NCBI GenBank assembly: GCA_026987055.1
Contig: JALSNL010000405.1
Coordinates: forward strand, 1 to 7,945
Origin: Melioribacteraceae bacterium
GTDB taxonomy: Bacteria > Bacteroidota > Ignavibacteria > Ignavibacteriales > Melioribacteraceae
DNA length: 7,945 nt
Direction: 5' to 3'
Shown here: in pieces, positions 1 to 6,153 of the stretch
How the letters are laid out: each line of letters opens with the position of its first letter
How positions within the stretch are numbered: position 1 is the stretch's first letter
The notes under the pieces: model-generated
Told to the model about the DNA's origin: nothing
The model's input: only the letters and a program-made list of their open reading frames with translations
Databases searched by the model: none
Position numbers and translations under genes: made by a program

Positions 1-986
1 TAAATAGTTAAGTTATTTACAGAAATTCCCTCCATAGTTCCGCCGTCAACAATCATCAACGATAAACCTGTAATTCCAATTCTGGGAGTTCCAAATATCG
101 GTTCCTCTTTCGACTTTGAAGGTTTTACAACACAATTGGAAATTGAAATATTCTTGAACCCTCCGGAAGATTCAGTGCCTGCCTTAATTGCATTACAAAA
201 ACTACTTACAATACAATTTGTAATTACAATATCTTCGCAAGGTGCCGCACCTGTACTTTTTAATGTAATTCCATCATCATCAGAATCGATTATGCTGTTG
301 GATAAAACAACTCGTCTGCATCCGTCAATATCAATGCCATCGTTATTACGATTACTGTGATTGTAAACTGTAATATTATTAATTTTCAAATCTTCGCAAT
401 TTAAATAGTGTTGATTCCAAACCCCTGAGTTCCTGAGATGAATTCCCTCTATTAAAATATCTTTAGAAGAAATTAACAATATATTTCTAGGACGTCCATC
501 TATATCCCCAGCTACTGGATTTGGACGTGGTTTCTGATATTTCCCATGACCATCAATAGTTCCGCTACCGGTTATTGAAATATTTTCAACACCTTCAGCA
601 TAGATTAATGCATAAAAACCACCCAACCGGTCTTTATGCGAACGATATTTGGGTAATGGCTGCATTGGATAATCCTCATGCCGAGTGCTACCAAGCAGAG
701 TTGAATTATGCTCAAAGTGAAGTTCAACATTACTCTTTAACAGAATAGTACCCGACAAATACGTACCTGCACTTAAAACAACTTTTCCTCCACCGGCTTT
801 TGCACAAGCATCAATTGCCGATTGAATTGCCTCGGTGTTTATTGTAACTCCATCAGCAATTGCACCAAAATTTTTTACGTTAAAATTATTATAACCCATT
901 TTAGCTTTAGTTAAATTTCCTCCATAAATACTTTGAAAAAACATTATCAATATGGGAATCAATATTATTGAATTTTTTATTCTCAT
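1..986 (-). CDS. Divergent GH28-like right-handed beta-helix protein, C-terminus beyond window
   Basis: The reading frame is open from an ATG at 986 to the window edge, giving 328 residues with no stop. Residues 1-22 look like a Sec signal peptide (Arg/Lys n-region, then IILIPILIMFF). Residues 36-66 carry the pectate-lyase-3/GH28 N-terminal motif (NVKNFGAIADG, then a Cys and AGGGKV), and beta-helix coils with repeated N-I-T/S-I strands follow. Family-28 landmarks are partly kept: NNDG at 214-217 and DDDGITLKS at 236-244, which match the canonical N-T-D-G and G-D-D-C-I-A-I-K-S. The following Gly-His-Gly motif is replaced by F-C-N (263-265) before AIKAGTES, and no Arg-Ile-Lys motif is seen by residue 328. 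Fold assignment is strong. Hydrolysis of galacturonan is uncertain, and lyase, altered-specificity or binding roles are possible. The gene follows the esterase with a 171-bp gap. The ribosome site is weak (GGAA). Confidence 0.85.
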   Translation of the reverse strand, partial: MRIKNSIILIPILIMFFQSIYGGNLTKAKMGYNNFNVKNFGAIADGVTINTEAIQSAIDACAKAGGGKVVLSAGTYLSGTILLKSNVELHFEHNSTLLGSTRHEDYPMQPLPKYRSHKDRLGGFYALIYAEGVENISITGSGTIDGHGKYQKPRPNPVAGDIDGRPRNILLISSKDILIEGIHLRNSGVWNQHYLNCEDLKINNITVYNHSNRNNDGIDIDGCRRVVLSNSIIDSDDDGITLKSTGAAPCEDIVITNCIVSSFCNAIKAGTESSGGFKNISISNCVVKPSKSKEEPIFGTPRIGITGLSLMIVDGGTMEGISVNNLTI

Positions 987-1038
987 CTTCAATTTTCCAT
1001 TTATAAGTTAATTATATGTGTTTTATTCAAAATCATTT

Positions 1039-1161
1039 ATGAGTCCGCTTTAAAAAGGTAGTAATCGCTTAAAACCCTCAAAATAAGTTTTGTTTTTATT
1101 TTCTATTCCCATGTATGAAAACTTGGGTTAACAAAAAACAATCTTTTTATATCGGACTCAT
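1039..1161. repeat. 123-bp inverted-repeat element (MITE-like) between esterase and GH28-like gene
   Basis: Both ends read inward as ATGAGTCCG, a perfect 9-bp inverted repeat (1039-1047 and 1153-1161). Two mismatches in the next three bases are followed by a shared TAAAAAG, so 17 of the 19 terminal bases match. Similarity continues weakly inward (CTTAAAACCC against GTTAACCC). Both flanks carry TTT (1036-1038 and 1162-1164), which could be a short target duplication but is weak in AT-rich DNA. The right end supplies the TGA stop codon of the esterase gene. There is room for no protein. A miniature transposable element or a large folded RNA are the two readings. Copy number cannot be judged from one window. 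Confidence 0.5.
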
Positions 1162-2078
1162 TTTTCTTTTAAATTTTTTATCCAGTCTAAAAATCTTTTT
1201 CTCCAAGTAGTTAAATAGTCAATCCCATTTGCCAAACCAAACCCATGCCCACCTTTTTTATAAATATGCATCTCCGCATCAACACCTTGTTTTATTAATG
1301 CTTCATAAAAGAGAATACTGTTCTGTACTTTTACAACTTTATCATCCGATGCTGCTACAATAAATGTAGTTGGGGTATTTGGTGTTACATGTTTTTCAGT
1401 GGAGTAATAATTAATCAATTCGTTTGGTGGATTTTTCCCAAGTAAATTATTTTTTGAACCTTTGTGAGTAATTTCAGAATCCATTGAAATTACCGGATAC
1501 ATAAGAATCATAAAATCGGGTCGAGAACTTAAACTATCAATTGCATCAATTCTTGTTTTTTCTTCATCAAAGTGAGTTCCTAAAGTTGAAGCAAGATGTC
1601 CTCCGGCTGAAAAGCCCATTACACCAACTTTGTTTTTATTTATTTTCCATTTCTCTGCATTGGCTCTAATAATTCTAAGTGCACGTGAAGCATCCAGCAT
1701 TGGAGATTTATATCTAACAATATTGGTTGTTGTATCATTTGGCAATCTGTATTTTAAAACAGCGGCAACTATTCCATTTGCATTAAGCCACTTTGCTACA
1801 TCTGTCCCTTCCCAAGTATATGAACTGGCATGATATCCGCCTCCGGGAATTACCAACACAACTTGTCCTGTAAAATTCCATTTTGACGGAAGATAAACTG
1901 CTATATCAGGATTAGAGACAACATAATAGTGTTCATTAAAATATGATTCTTCTATCTTTTCTTTTGGCGAATTAGGAATGTTATTTTCCCAAAGTGGAAT
2001 AGTAAAACTTTGGGCACCTATAACTATTGGGAGTAAAACAAGAAATATTACAACCGATTTGTTTTTTCTTTTTTTCAT
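1158..2078 (-). CDS. Secreted alpha/beta-hydrolase, acetyl/feruloyl carbohydrate esterase (BD-FAE-like)
   Basis: This 306-residue protein is predicted to be a serine esterase that removes acetyl or feruloyl groups from plant polysaccharides or oligosaccharides. A Sec signal peptide is visible (KKRK n-region, hydrophobic core to residue 21, likely cleavage at Ala22-Gln23), placing it in the periplasm or outside. The mature protein begins with the IPLW segment common in this esterase group. The oxyanion loop PGGGYH is at 78-83, and the nucleophile elbow G-F-S-A-G-G at 155-160 gives Ser157. The acid is Asp245 or Asp246 in AASDDKVV, and the base is His278 in GGHGFG, so the triad is complete. EGTDVAKWLN (90-99) and YRLP (110-113) are also typical. 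It lies 12 bp downstream of the GH28 gene, so co-transcription is likely and acetylated pectin is a reasonable substrate guess. No clear Shine-Dalgarno precedes the ATG. Its TGA stop lies in the end of an inverted-repeat element. Confidence 0.88.
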   Translation of the reverse strand: MKKRKNKSVVIFLVLLPIVIGAQSFTIPLWENNIPNSPKEKIEESYFNEHYYVVSNPDIAVYLPSKWNFTGQVVLVIPGGGYHASSYTWEGTDVAKWLNANGIVAAVLKYRLPNDTTTNIVRYKSPMLDASRALRIIRANAEKWKINKNKVGVMGFSAGGHLASTLGTHFDEEKTRIDAIDSLSSRPDFMILMYPVISMDSEITHKGSKNNLLGKNPPNELINYYSTEKHVTPNTPTTFIVAASDDKVVKVQNSILFYEALIKQGVDAEMHIYKKGGHGFGLANGIDYLTTWRKRFLDWIKNLKEK

Positions 2079-2090
2079 ATTGTCACTTAA

Positions 2091-3524
2091 TTATTTACCA
2101 TTATTGTTTTGTTTAAACTGTAAAGGGATATTATTCATATAACTTTCGTTAAAAACTATTCCATCAGTATTATTAACAATATTTCCCTTTTTAACATTTT
2201 TGAAATTACAGTTTTGTAAAGTTATATTTTTAATTTTTGATTCCGGAAGTCCTTCAACAAATAATCCATATTTGCTCTTTTCGCTTGTAACATTTACAAA
2301 AAAAATATTTTTAACAATTGGCAAATAGTTACCAGCAGAACCTTCGCCGGATGAATCGTATTTTAGATTTATCTTTAAAATTGCTTCAGAGACTTCACCT
2401 ATTTTCACATTCCGAACATAGATATTTTCAACTGTTCCACCTCTGTGCATATTTGTTTTTATTCTTATAGCTCTTAATAAATACGGACTATCCATTTTAC
2501 AATCTTCCACAAAAATATTTTTACATCCACCCGATATTTCACTTCCAATAACCACACCGCCATGTCCATCTTCCATTTTGCAGTTTCTTATAATTATATT
2601 TTCACTCGGTTTACCAATTTTTCTGCCGTCATTATTTCTGCCCGATTTTATCGCAATACAATCATCTCCGGTTTTAAAATAACAATCCTCAATTAACACA
2701 TCTTTGCAAGATTCCGGGTCGCAGCCATCATTATTAGGCCCATCTCCAGTTACGGTTACGCCCTTAATAATTATATTCTCACTTTCAACAGGATGAATAA
2801 ACCACATTGGGGAATTCAAAAATGTAACACCGCTAAGTAAAATATTTTTACATCTCAAAGGTTGAAAAAAATTTGGACGAAGATAATGGCCTTTACCGAA
2901 AATTCTTTTTTCAACCGGTACATTATTTTGATTCATTTTTCTAAGTAACGGAACACCTGCACTATCTAACTGTGAAGGCATTCCCTTTTTCCATCCATCC
3001 GGTTTACTACCACACCAGTTCCACCAATTATCAATGCTTGCCTGTGCATCAAAAGTTCCTTTGCCGGTTATAGAAATATTTTCTTCTTCAAAAGCCCTTA
3101 TTAGCGGGGAATAGTTATAACATTCAATTCCTTCAAATCTTGTTAGTACAACAGGCAAATAGTAATTAGAATTAGTTCCGAACTTAATTGTTGCTCCTTC
3201 CTTCAGATACAAATTAACATTACTTTTCAAATTGATTGGACCATTACACAAAAACATTCCGGATGGAATTATAACTTTACCTCCGCCGGATTTGTTACAT
3301 TCCAATATTACTTTATTTATGATAGTATTGTTGTCAAACTTGTTATCTCCTTTTGCTCCGTAGTTTATAATGTTAAAATCAATATCTTTAAATTTTGGCG
3401 GATTAGTCTTTTTAAGAATTTCTTCTTTTTGATTCCAAGCGATTGTTTTATGCTCTTTATTTTTTTGTGAGCAATTTATTAAGAGAAAAACAATCACTAA
3501 CATTTTTATGTAATAATTTATCAT
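2091..3524 (-). CDS. Exported polygalacturonase-type glycoside hydrolase, family GH28
   Basis: This 477-residue protein is predicted to hydrolyse alpha-galacturonide-type linkages in pectin (exo- or endo-polygalacturonase, or a rhamnogalacturonan-acting relative). The N-terminus has a hydrophobic stretch ending in LLINC-S with Cys18. That resembles a lipobox, although Asn before the Cys is unusual, so it may be a lipoprotein or a plain secreted protein. The beta-helix N-terminal motif is at 51-85 (NIINYGAKGD, then GGGKVIIPSG). All GH28 active-site motifs are present: NNDG at 264-267 (Asp266), GDDCIAIKSG at 286-295 (Asp287, Asp288), GHGG at 320-323 (His321) and RIK at 354-356. SPMWFIHP (238-245) is also typical. 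Length is in the usual range. AAGGA lies 5 bases before the ATG and supports this start. The gene is the first of a likely operon with the esterase and probably the second GH28-like gene. A 373-bp upstream gap gives room for its own promoter. Confidence 0.93.
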   Translation of the reverse strand: MINYYIKMLVIVFLLINCSQKNKEHKTIAWNQKEEILKKTNPPKFKDIDFNIINYGAKGDNKFDNNTIINKVILECNKSGGGKVIIPSGMFLCNGPINLKSNVNLYLKEGATIKFGTNSNYYLPVVLTRFEGIECYNYSPLIRAFEEENISITGKGTFDAQASIDNWWNWCGSKPDGWKKGMPSQLDSAGVPLLRKMNQNNVPVEKRIFGKGHYLRPNFFQPLRCKNILLSGVTFLNSPMWFIHPVESENIIIKGVTVTGDGPNNDGCDPESCKDVLIEDCYFKTGDDCIAIKSGRNNDGRKIGKPSENIIIRNCKMEDGHGGVVIGSEISGGCKNIFVEDCKMDSPYLLRAIRIKTNMHRGGTVENIYVRNVKIGEVSEAILKINLKYDSSGEGSAGNYLPIVKNIFFVNVTSEKSKYGLFVEGLPESKIKNITLQNCNFKNVKKGNIVNNTDGIVFNESYMNNIPLQFKQNNNGK

Positions 3525-3566
3525 TCAATTCCTTTTATCTTAGTTTTAGCATTTACCGAGACTTTA

Positions 3567-3626
3567 ATATTGCAAAAAGAAGAAAATATAATTATTAGAA
3601 GACTTGGAATAACCTGATATTGCAAA
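3567..3626 (-). promoter_or_regulatory. Two direct copies of a TTGCAA-cored 10-mer upstream of GH28
   Basis: The sequence ATATTGCAAA occurs at 3567-3576 and again at 3617-3626, exactly 50 bp apart start to start (TTTGCAATAT on the coding strand). The copies end 43 and 93 bp upstream of the GH28 start codon, and each has the palindromic core TTGCAA. Position and spacing suit a regulator binding to one DNA face, but two short AT-rich repeats could also arise by chance. Confidence 0.3.
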
Positions 3627-3679
3627 CCTCGATTCTATTTATAAGAAGTATAACAACTTTTCGACAGAATGCTTACTTA

Positions 3680-3858
3680 ATATACTTACAACAAATTGGT
3701 TTTTCTGTGAGAATCTGCAATCGGATTGATTCATTTTTATAACTCACGCACGCCTAAAAAGCTGGCGGGCAGGCTAAATCCTCACTTTTGTAAAGAGAGA
3801 ACTATTTGAAAATCCGATCACATATCCTTTTGGGGAAACCAATTTGTTTCTGGTATAT
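3680..3858. repeat. Approximately 180-bp imperfect inverted repeat upstream of GH28
   Basis: Three arm segments pair in one register centred near 3769: ATATAC at 3680-3685 with GTATAT at 3853-3858; a perfect 13-mer AACAAATTGGTTT at 3690-3702 with its complement at 3836-3848; and ATCGGATT at 3720-3727 with AATCCGAT at 3811-3818. Scattered pairs and wobbles join them. The centre contains a GC-rich hairpin. Colinear pairing of several separate segments argues against chance and suggests a decayed miniature transposable element or a REP-like palindromic unit. No flanking target duplication is obvious. Confidence 0.5.
3748..3770. repeat. GC-rich hairpin at the centre of the inverted repeat
   Basis: GCACGCC (3748-3754) pairs with GGCGGGC (3764-3770) at six of seven positions around a 9-base loop, followed by AGGC. 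In an otherwise AT-rich gap this short GC-rich block stands out and resembles the small dispersed palindromes found in many FCB genomes. That identification is an inference. Confidence 0.4.
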
Positions 3859-3897
3859 GATAAAATTATTATTGTGTTACATGATTTAATATTTCAC

Positions 3898-4656
3898 TTA
3901 AACCAAATTAAGAATAAACGAATATGATTTAGCTTGTTCAATATATTTTTTTTCAAGAGATTTATCTGTGATTATACGATCAATATTTTTGATCTTGCTA
4001 ATAAATCCCATTTGTCTTTTGCCGAACTTAGTAGCATCAGCAATAATAATTGTTTCTTTTGCAATTTCTATCATAAGTTTATTTAATTCCGCTTCCATGT
4101 GGTTATAAGCCGTAATGCCAATTTCAAAATCAATTCCATCAACTCCAAGGAATAATTTATCAGCAACACTATTTTGTATAACATTTTCGGCAAGTTTACC
4201 GGAATTACCGTATGTCTCTTTATTAAATACTCCGCCTATCATAATTAATTCATTATCACTTTCAGCTATTTCATTAGCAACATTTAAACCGTTTGTTATA
4301 ATTCTTAGTCCGCTTCTTTGCTTTAATTTGCGTGCTATATGCACAGCAGTAAAACCGGAATCTAGAATTATTATTTCTCCTTCTTTTATTAATGATTCCG
4401 CAAAAGCTGCTATCCTTTCTTTTTCTTTGAATCGGATTTTTTCTTTTTCAACAATTGATAAGTTATTTCCAATATGTTTATTTAATAATGCTCCACCGTG
4501 AACTCTTTTTAACACTCCCTTATTTTCCAAAAAATCCAAGTCCTTACGAATAGTAACAACAGAAGTATTAAATTCATTTTTCAAATCACTAATAAGTAAT
4601 CTCTTTTTCTTAACAATCATATTACTTATTGCTATTCGACGTTCTGTACTTAACAT
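3898..4656 (-). CDS. DeoR-family transcriptional repressor with sugar-phosphate sensor domain
   Basis: This 252-residue cytosolic protein has the standard two-domain DeoR layout. Residues 1-56 form a winged helix-turn-helix beginning MLSTERR, with recognition segment TSVVTIRKDLDFLE (31-44) and the family signature KGVLKRVHGGA (46-56). Residues 75-240 match the DeoR C-terminal sensor (ISOCOT fold): ILDSGFTAVHIA (97-108), ITNGLNVANEI (120-130), IMIGG (138-142), KLFLGVDGID (167-176) and IIIADATKFGKR (203-214). Such proteins usually repress sugar catabolism genes and release DNA when a phosphorylated sugar binds. The ATG at 4656 is chosen because AGGAAG lies 6 bases upstream. The frame also allows a TTG start at 4683 adding nine residues. 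The gene follows the oxidoreductase gene in the same direction with a 151-bp gap containing possible operator half-sites. Its targets probably include itself and adjacent genes. Confidence 0.95.
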   Translation of the reverse strand: MLSTERRIAISNMIVKKKRLLISDLKNEFNTSVVTIRKDLDFLENKGVLKRVHGGALLNKHIGNNLSIVEKEKIRFKEKERIAAFAESLIKEGEIIILDSGFTAVHIARKLKQRSGLRIITNGLNVANEIAESDNELIMIGGVFNKETYGNSGKLAENVIQNSVADKLFLGVDGIDFEIGITAYNHMEAELNKLMIEIAKETIIIADATKFGKRQMGFISKIKNIDRIITDKSLEKKYIEQAKSYSFILNLV

Positions 4657-4660
4657 TTTT

Positions 4661-4670
4661 CTCTTCCTTT
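4661..4670 (-). promoter_or_regulatory. Ribosome binding site of the DeoR gene
   Basis: On the coding strand AAAGGAAGAG ends four bases before the ATG at 4656, with the AGGAAG core six bases away. This decides the start in favour of 4656 over the in-frame TTG at 4683, which has no such site. Confidence 0.6.
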
Positions 4671-4700
4671 CATTTTTAGACAATACTAATAATTTTTCCC

Positions 4701-4725
4701 GCTTATTCTAAGCGTAATTTGCTTA
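4701..4725. promoter_or_regulatory. Cluster of GCTTA/TAAGC half-sites, candidate DeoR operator
   Basis: GCTTA (4701-4705), TAAGC (4709-4713) and GCTTA (4721-4725) form two overlapping perfect 5-bp inverted repeats with spacers of 3 and 7 bp. The cluster lies 45-69 bp upstream of the DeoR start in the only non-coding gap before that gene, a natural place for an autoregulatory operator. The heptamer TGCTTAC at 4720-4726 recurs at 3670-3676 upstream of the GH28 gene. The inner GCTTA-TTC-TAAGC unit could instead be a small hairpin. Confidence 0.35.
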
Positions 4726-4807
4726 CCACGAAAGACCCTGAATAGGATTTCATTAATTAAACAACCTTCAAGATTCTGCTGATATTTATTTATTATAGTT
4801 GAATGTT

Positions 4808-5869
4808 TCAAATTATTTTTTTCTTGATAAATTCGTCCAAATTAATTGGCAAATTAGTTTTTGATGATTCATAAATAGCCAGAACAATAGCTAAAGATTT
4901 TAGACTTTCTTCACCGGAAACGGGTGGTGATATATTTGAATTTATTGAATTAACAATGGTTTCAAATTGAGTTTTATGGGGTTCAATTGAAAATCCGCTT
5001 AAAGGGCTGTTAGCTCCGGTAGAGTTTTTATAATTTTCTTTTTGAGTTTTATAATTTTTTTCATTTTGTTTTTTTAGAATTTTTACATCATTACTTATAA
5101 TGATAGTGCCGGTTTCTCCATGTAATTCAATTCTTTTCGATTGTGCAGGCTGCACGGAAGTTGATGCTTCTATAACACCAATTGCTCCGGTTTTAAATTT
5201 CACAACCGCAACTGCATTATCTTCACCTTCAATATTCTTATGAGTAAAAATTCCTACTTTTCCATAAATCGTATCAACATCACCTATAAACCATTGCATT
5301 AAGTCAATAGAATGAATTGCTTGATTAATAAGGACACCGCCTCCGTCCAGTTTGAATGTACCACGCCATAAAGCACTATCATAATATTCTTGAGAGCGAT
5401 ACCATTTTACATAGGCATCAGCCATAAAAATATTGCCGATTATTTTTTCATTCACTTGTTTTTTTACTTCAATAATTTCAGGTATAAATCTACTTTGATA
5501 AATTACGGACAAATGCACGTTATTATTTTTACATTTTTGTATTAATCTATTAGCTCTTTCTAATGTTATTTCTATAGGTTTTTCAATTATAACATGCTTC
5601 CCTGCTTCAGCTGCTTTTCCACCGTAATCCAAATGATTACCGCTTGGAGTACAAATGGAAACAATATCCAATTCATCGTCCGAAATAAATTCGTCCCAAT
5701 TTGTACTCCATTTAACATCAAATTTTTCACCACATTTTTTTACGTTTTCTTCGGTTCTGCTAAATAACGAATATAATTCCGAATTAGATGATTTTTGAAT
5801 TGCTTGTGCTTGAATATCCGCTATAATTCCACAACCGGCAATACCTATTTTAAATTTTTTAGTTTTCAT
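4808..5869 (-). CDS. Gfo/Idh/MocA-family NAD(P)-dependent sugar oxidoreductase
   Basis: This 353-residue protein has no signal peptide and is cytosolic. The N-terminal Rossmann fold starts with IGIAGCGIIAD (8-18), matching the Gly-x-Gly-x-x-Ala dinucleotide site. VSICTPSGNH (70-79) and the EKP motif at 96-98 (Lys97) follow, as in all active members. The C-terminal substrate domain contains WRGT (168-171) and DGGGVLINQAIHSID (175-189), which supplies the conserved His186 and Asp189. Members oxidise or reduce a hydroxyl or keto group of sugars, inositols, uronic acids or nucleotide sugars. The DGGG-x-L-x-NQ-x-IH-x-ID form is common in sugar and UDP-sugar 3-dehydrogenases, but the substrate cannot be named from this sequence. 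It lies just upstream of the DeoR gene, which suggests catabolism of a sugar freed by neighbouring enzymes. No good Shine-Dalgarno precedes the ATG. A 284-bp gap separates it from the GH109-like gene. Confidence 0.93.
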   Translation of the reverse strand: MKTKKFKIGIAGCGIIADIQAQAIQKSSNSELYSLFSRTEENVKKCGEKFDVKWSTNWDEFISDDELDIVSICTPSGNHLDYGGKAAEAGKHVIIEKPIEITLERANRLIQKCKNNNVHLSVIYQSRFIPEIIEVKKQVNEKIIGNIFMADAYVKWYRSQEYYDSALWRGTFKLDGGGVLINQAIHSIDLMQWFIGDVDTIYGKVGIFTHKNIEGEDNAVAVVKFKTGAIGVIEASTSVQPAQSKRIELHGETGTIIISNDVKILKKQNEKNYKTQKENYKNSTGANSPLSGFSIEPHKTQFETIVNSINSNISPPVSGEESLKSLAIVLAIYESSKTNLPINLDEFIKKKII

Positions 5870-5908
5870 TTATTTATCTTTTTAAGATTGTTCCACATTG
5901 TTTATAAA

Positions 5909-5927
5909 CGTCGGTGTAAAGCCGGCG
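5909..5927. repeat. Short GC-rich palindrome, REP-like
   Basis: CGTCGG (5909-5914) and CCGGCG (5922-5927) pair over six positions (one G-T wobble) around a 7-base loop. The block GTAGCCGCCGGCTTTACACC, read on the minus strand, is strongly GC-rich against AT-rich surroundings. It ends about 40 bp upstream of the oxidoreductase start. It resembles widespread dispersed CGCCGGC-type palindromes in environmental genomes, which is an inference. It could also fold in the 5' leader of the oxidoreductase transcript. Confidence 0.4.
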
Positions 5928-6021
5928 GCTACAAAATAATTTTATTTTTCAATAAATAAATAGAAATTAATATTCTACTTTTATCATACCTGAATTTCCC
6001 TTGCTACTTTTACGTACTATT

Positions 6022-6047
6022 ATTTTTCTTTTTGCCAAGAGAAAAAT
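6022..6047 (-). terminator. A/T-rich hairpin downstream of the GH109-like gene, possible terminator
   Basis: ATTTTTCTTTT (6022-6032) pairs with AAGAGAAAAAT (6037-6047) over 11 positions with one wobble around a 4-base loop (TGCC). It lies 107 bp past the GH109-like stop codon. The stem is long but poor in G-C pairs, so termination is possible and not assured. The rest of the 284-bp gap (5870-6153) shows no gene. Confidence 0.3.
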
Positions 6048-6153
6048 CCAATCATCTTTTTGAGAATTTAGGAATTTTTCAAGTATAGAAAATTGTTAGT
6101 ATAAAAACCAATAGAAGTTTACTATTATAATATTAGGTTTTGCAAATGCTTAA

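Larger units (their letters stand above)
3525..3897. other. 373-bp intergenic region between GH28 and DeoR genes
   Basis: I see no convincing coding sequence on either strand here. The half nearest the GH28 start (3525-3679) is AT-rich, contains two copies of a 10-bp motif, and probably holds the GH28 promoter, although no standard -35/-10 pair or Bacteroidota TAnnTTTG box is clear. The other half (3680-3858) is an imperfect inverted repeat with a GC-rich hairpin in the middle. The last 39 bases before the DeoR stop are plain AT-rich DNA. Confidence 0.6.

Noticed and set aside
136..360. Plus-strand ORF of 74 codons
   Set aside because: It is opposite the GH28-like gene, whose frame shows clear family motifs. 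The plus-strand translation has no recognisable features.
1011..1016. TATAAT on the minus strand as a promoter -10 box for the GH28-like gene
   Set aside because: There is no acceptable -35 at the right distance, and such hexamers are expected by chance in AT-rich gaps.
1630..1833. Plus-strand ORF of 67 codons
   Set aside because: It lies antisense within the esterase, which has a complete catalytic triad.
3525..3897. Search for the Bacteroidota TTTG / TAnnTTTG promoter
   Set aside because: I found no exact TAnnTTTG on the minus strand in any intergenic gap, so I did not annotate promoters.
4115..4501. Plus-strand ORF of 128 codons
   Set aside because: It lies antisense to the well-supported DeoR gene. 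Its Ser/Ile/Leu-rich content is what the complement of this AT-rich gene would give.
4657..4683. TTG start adding nine residues to the DeoR protein
   Set aside because: The ATG at 4656 has a good Shine-Dalgarno and gives the standard MLSTERR-type family N-terminus, whereas the TTG has neither.
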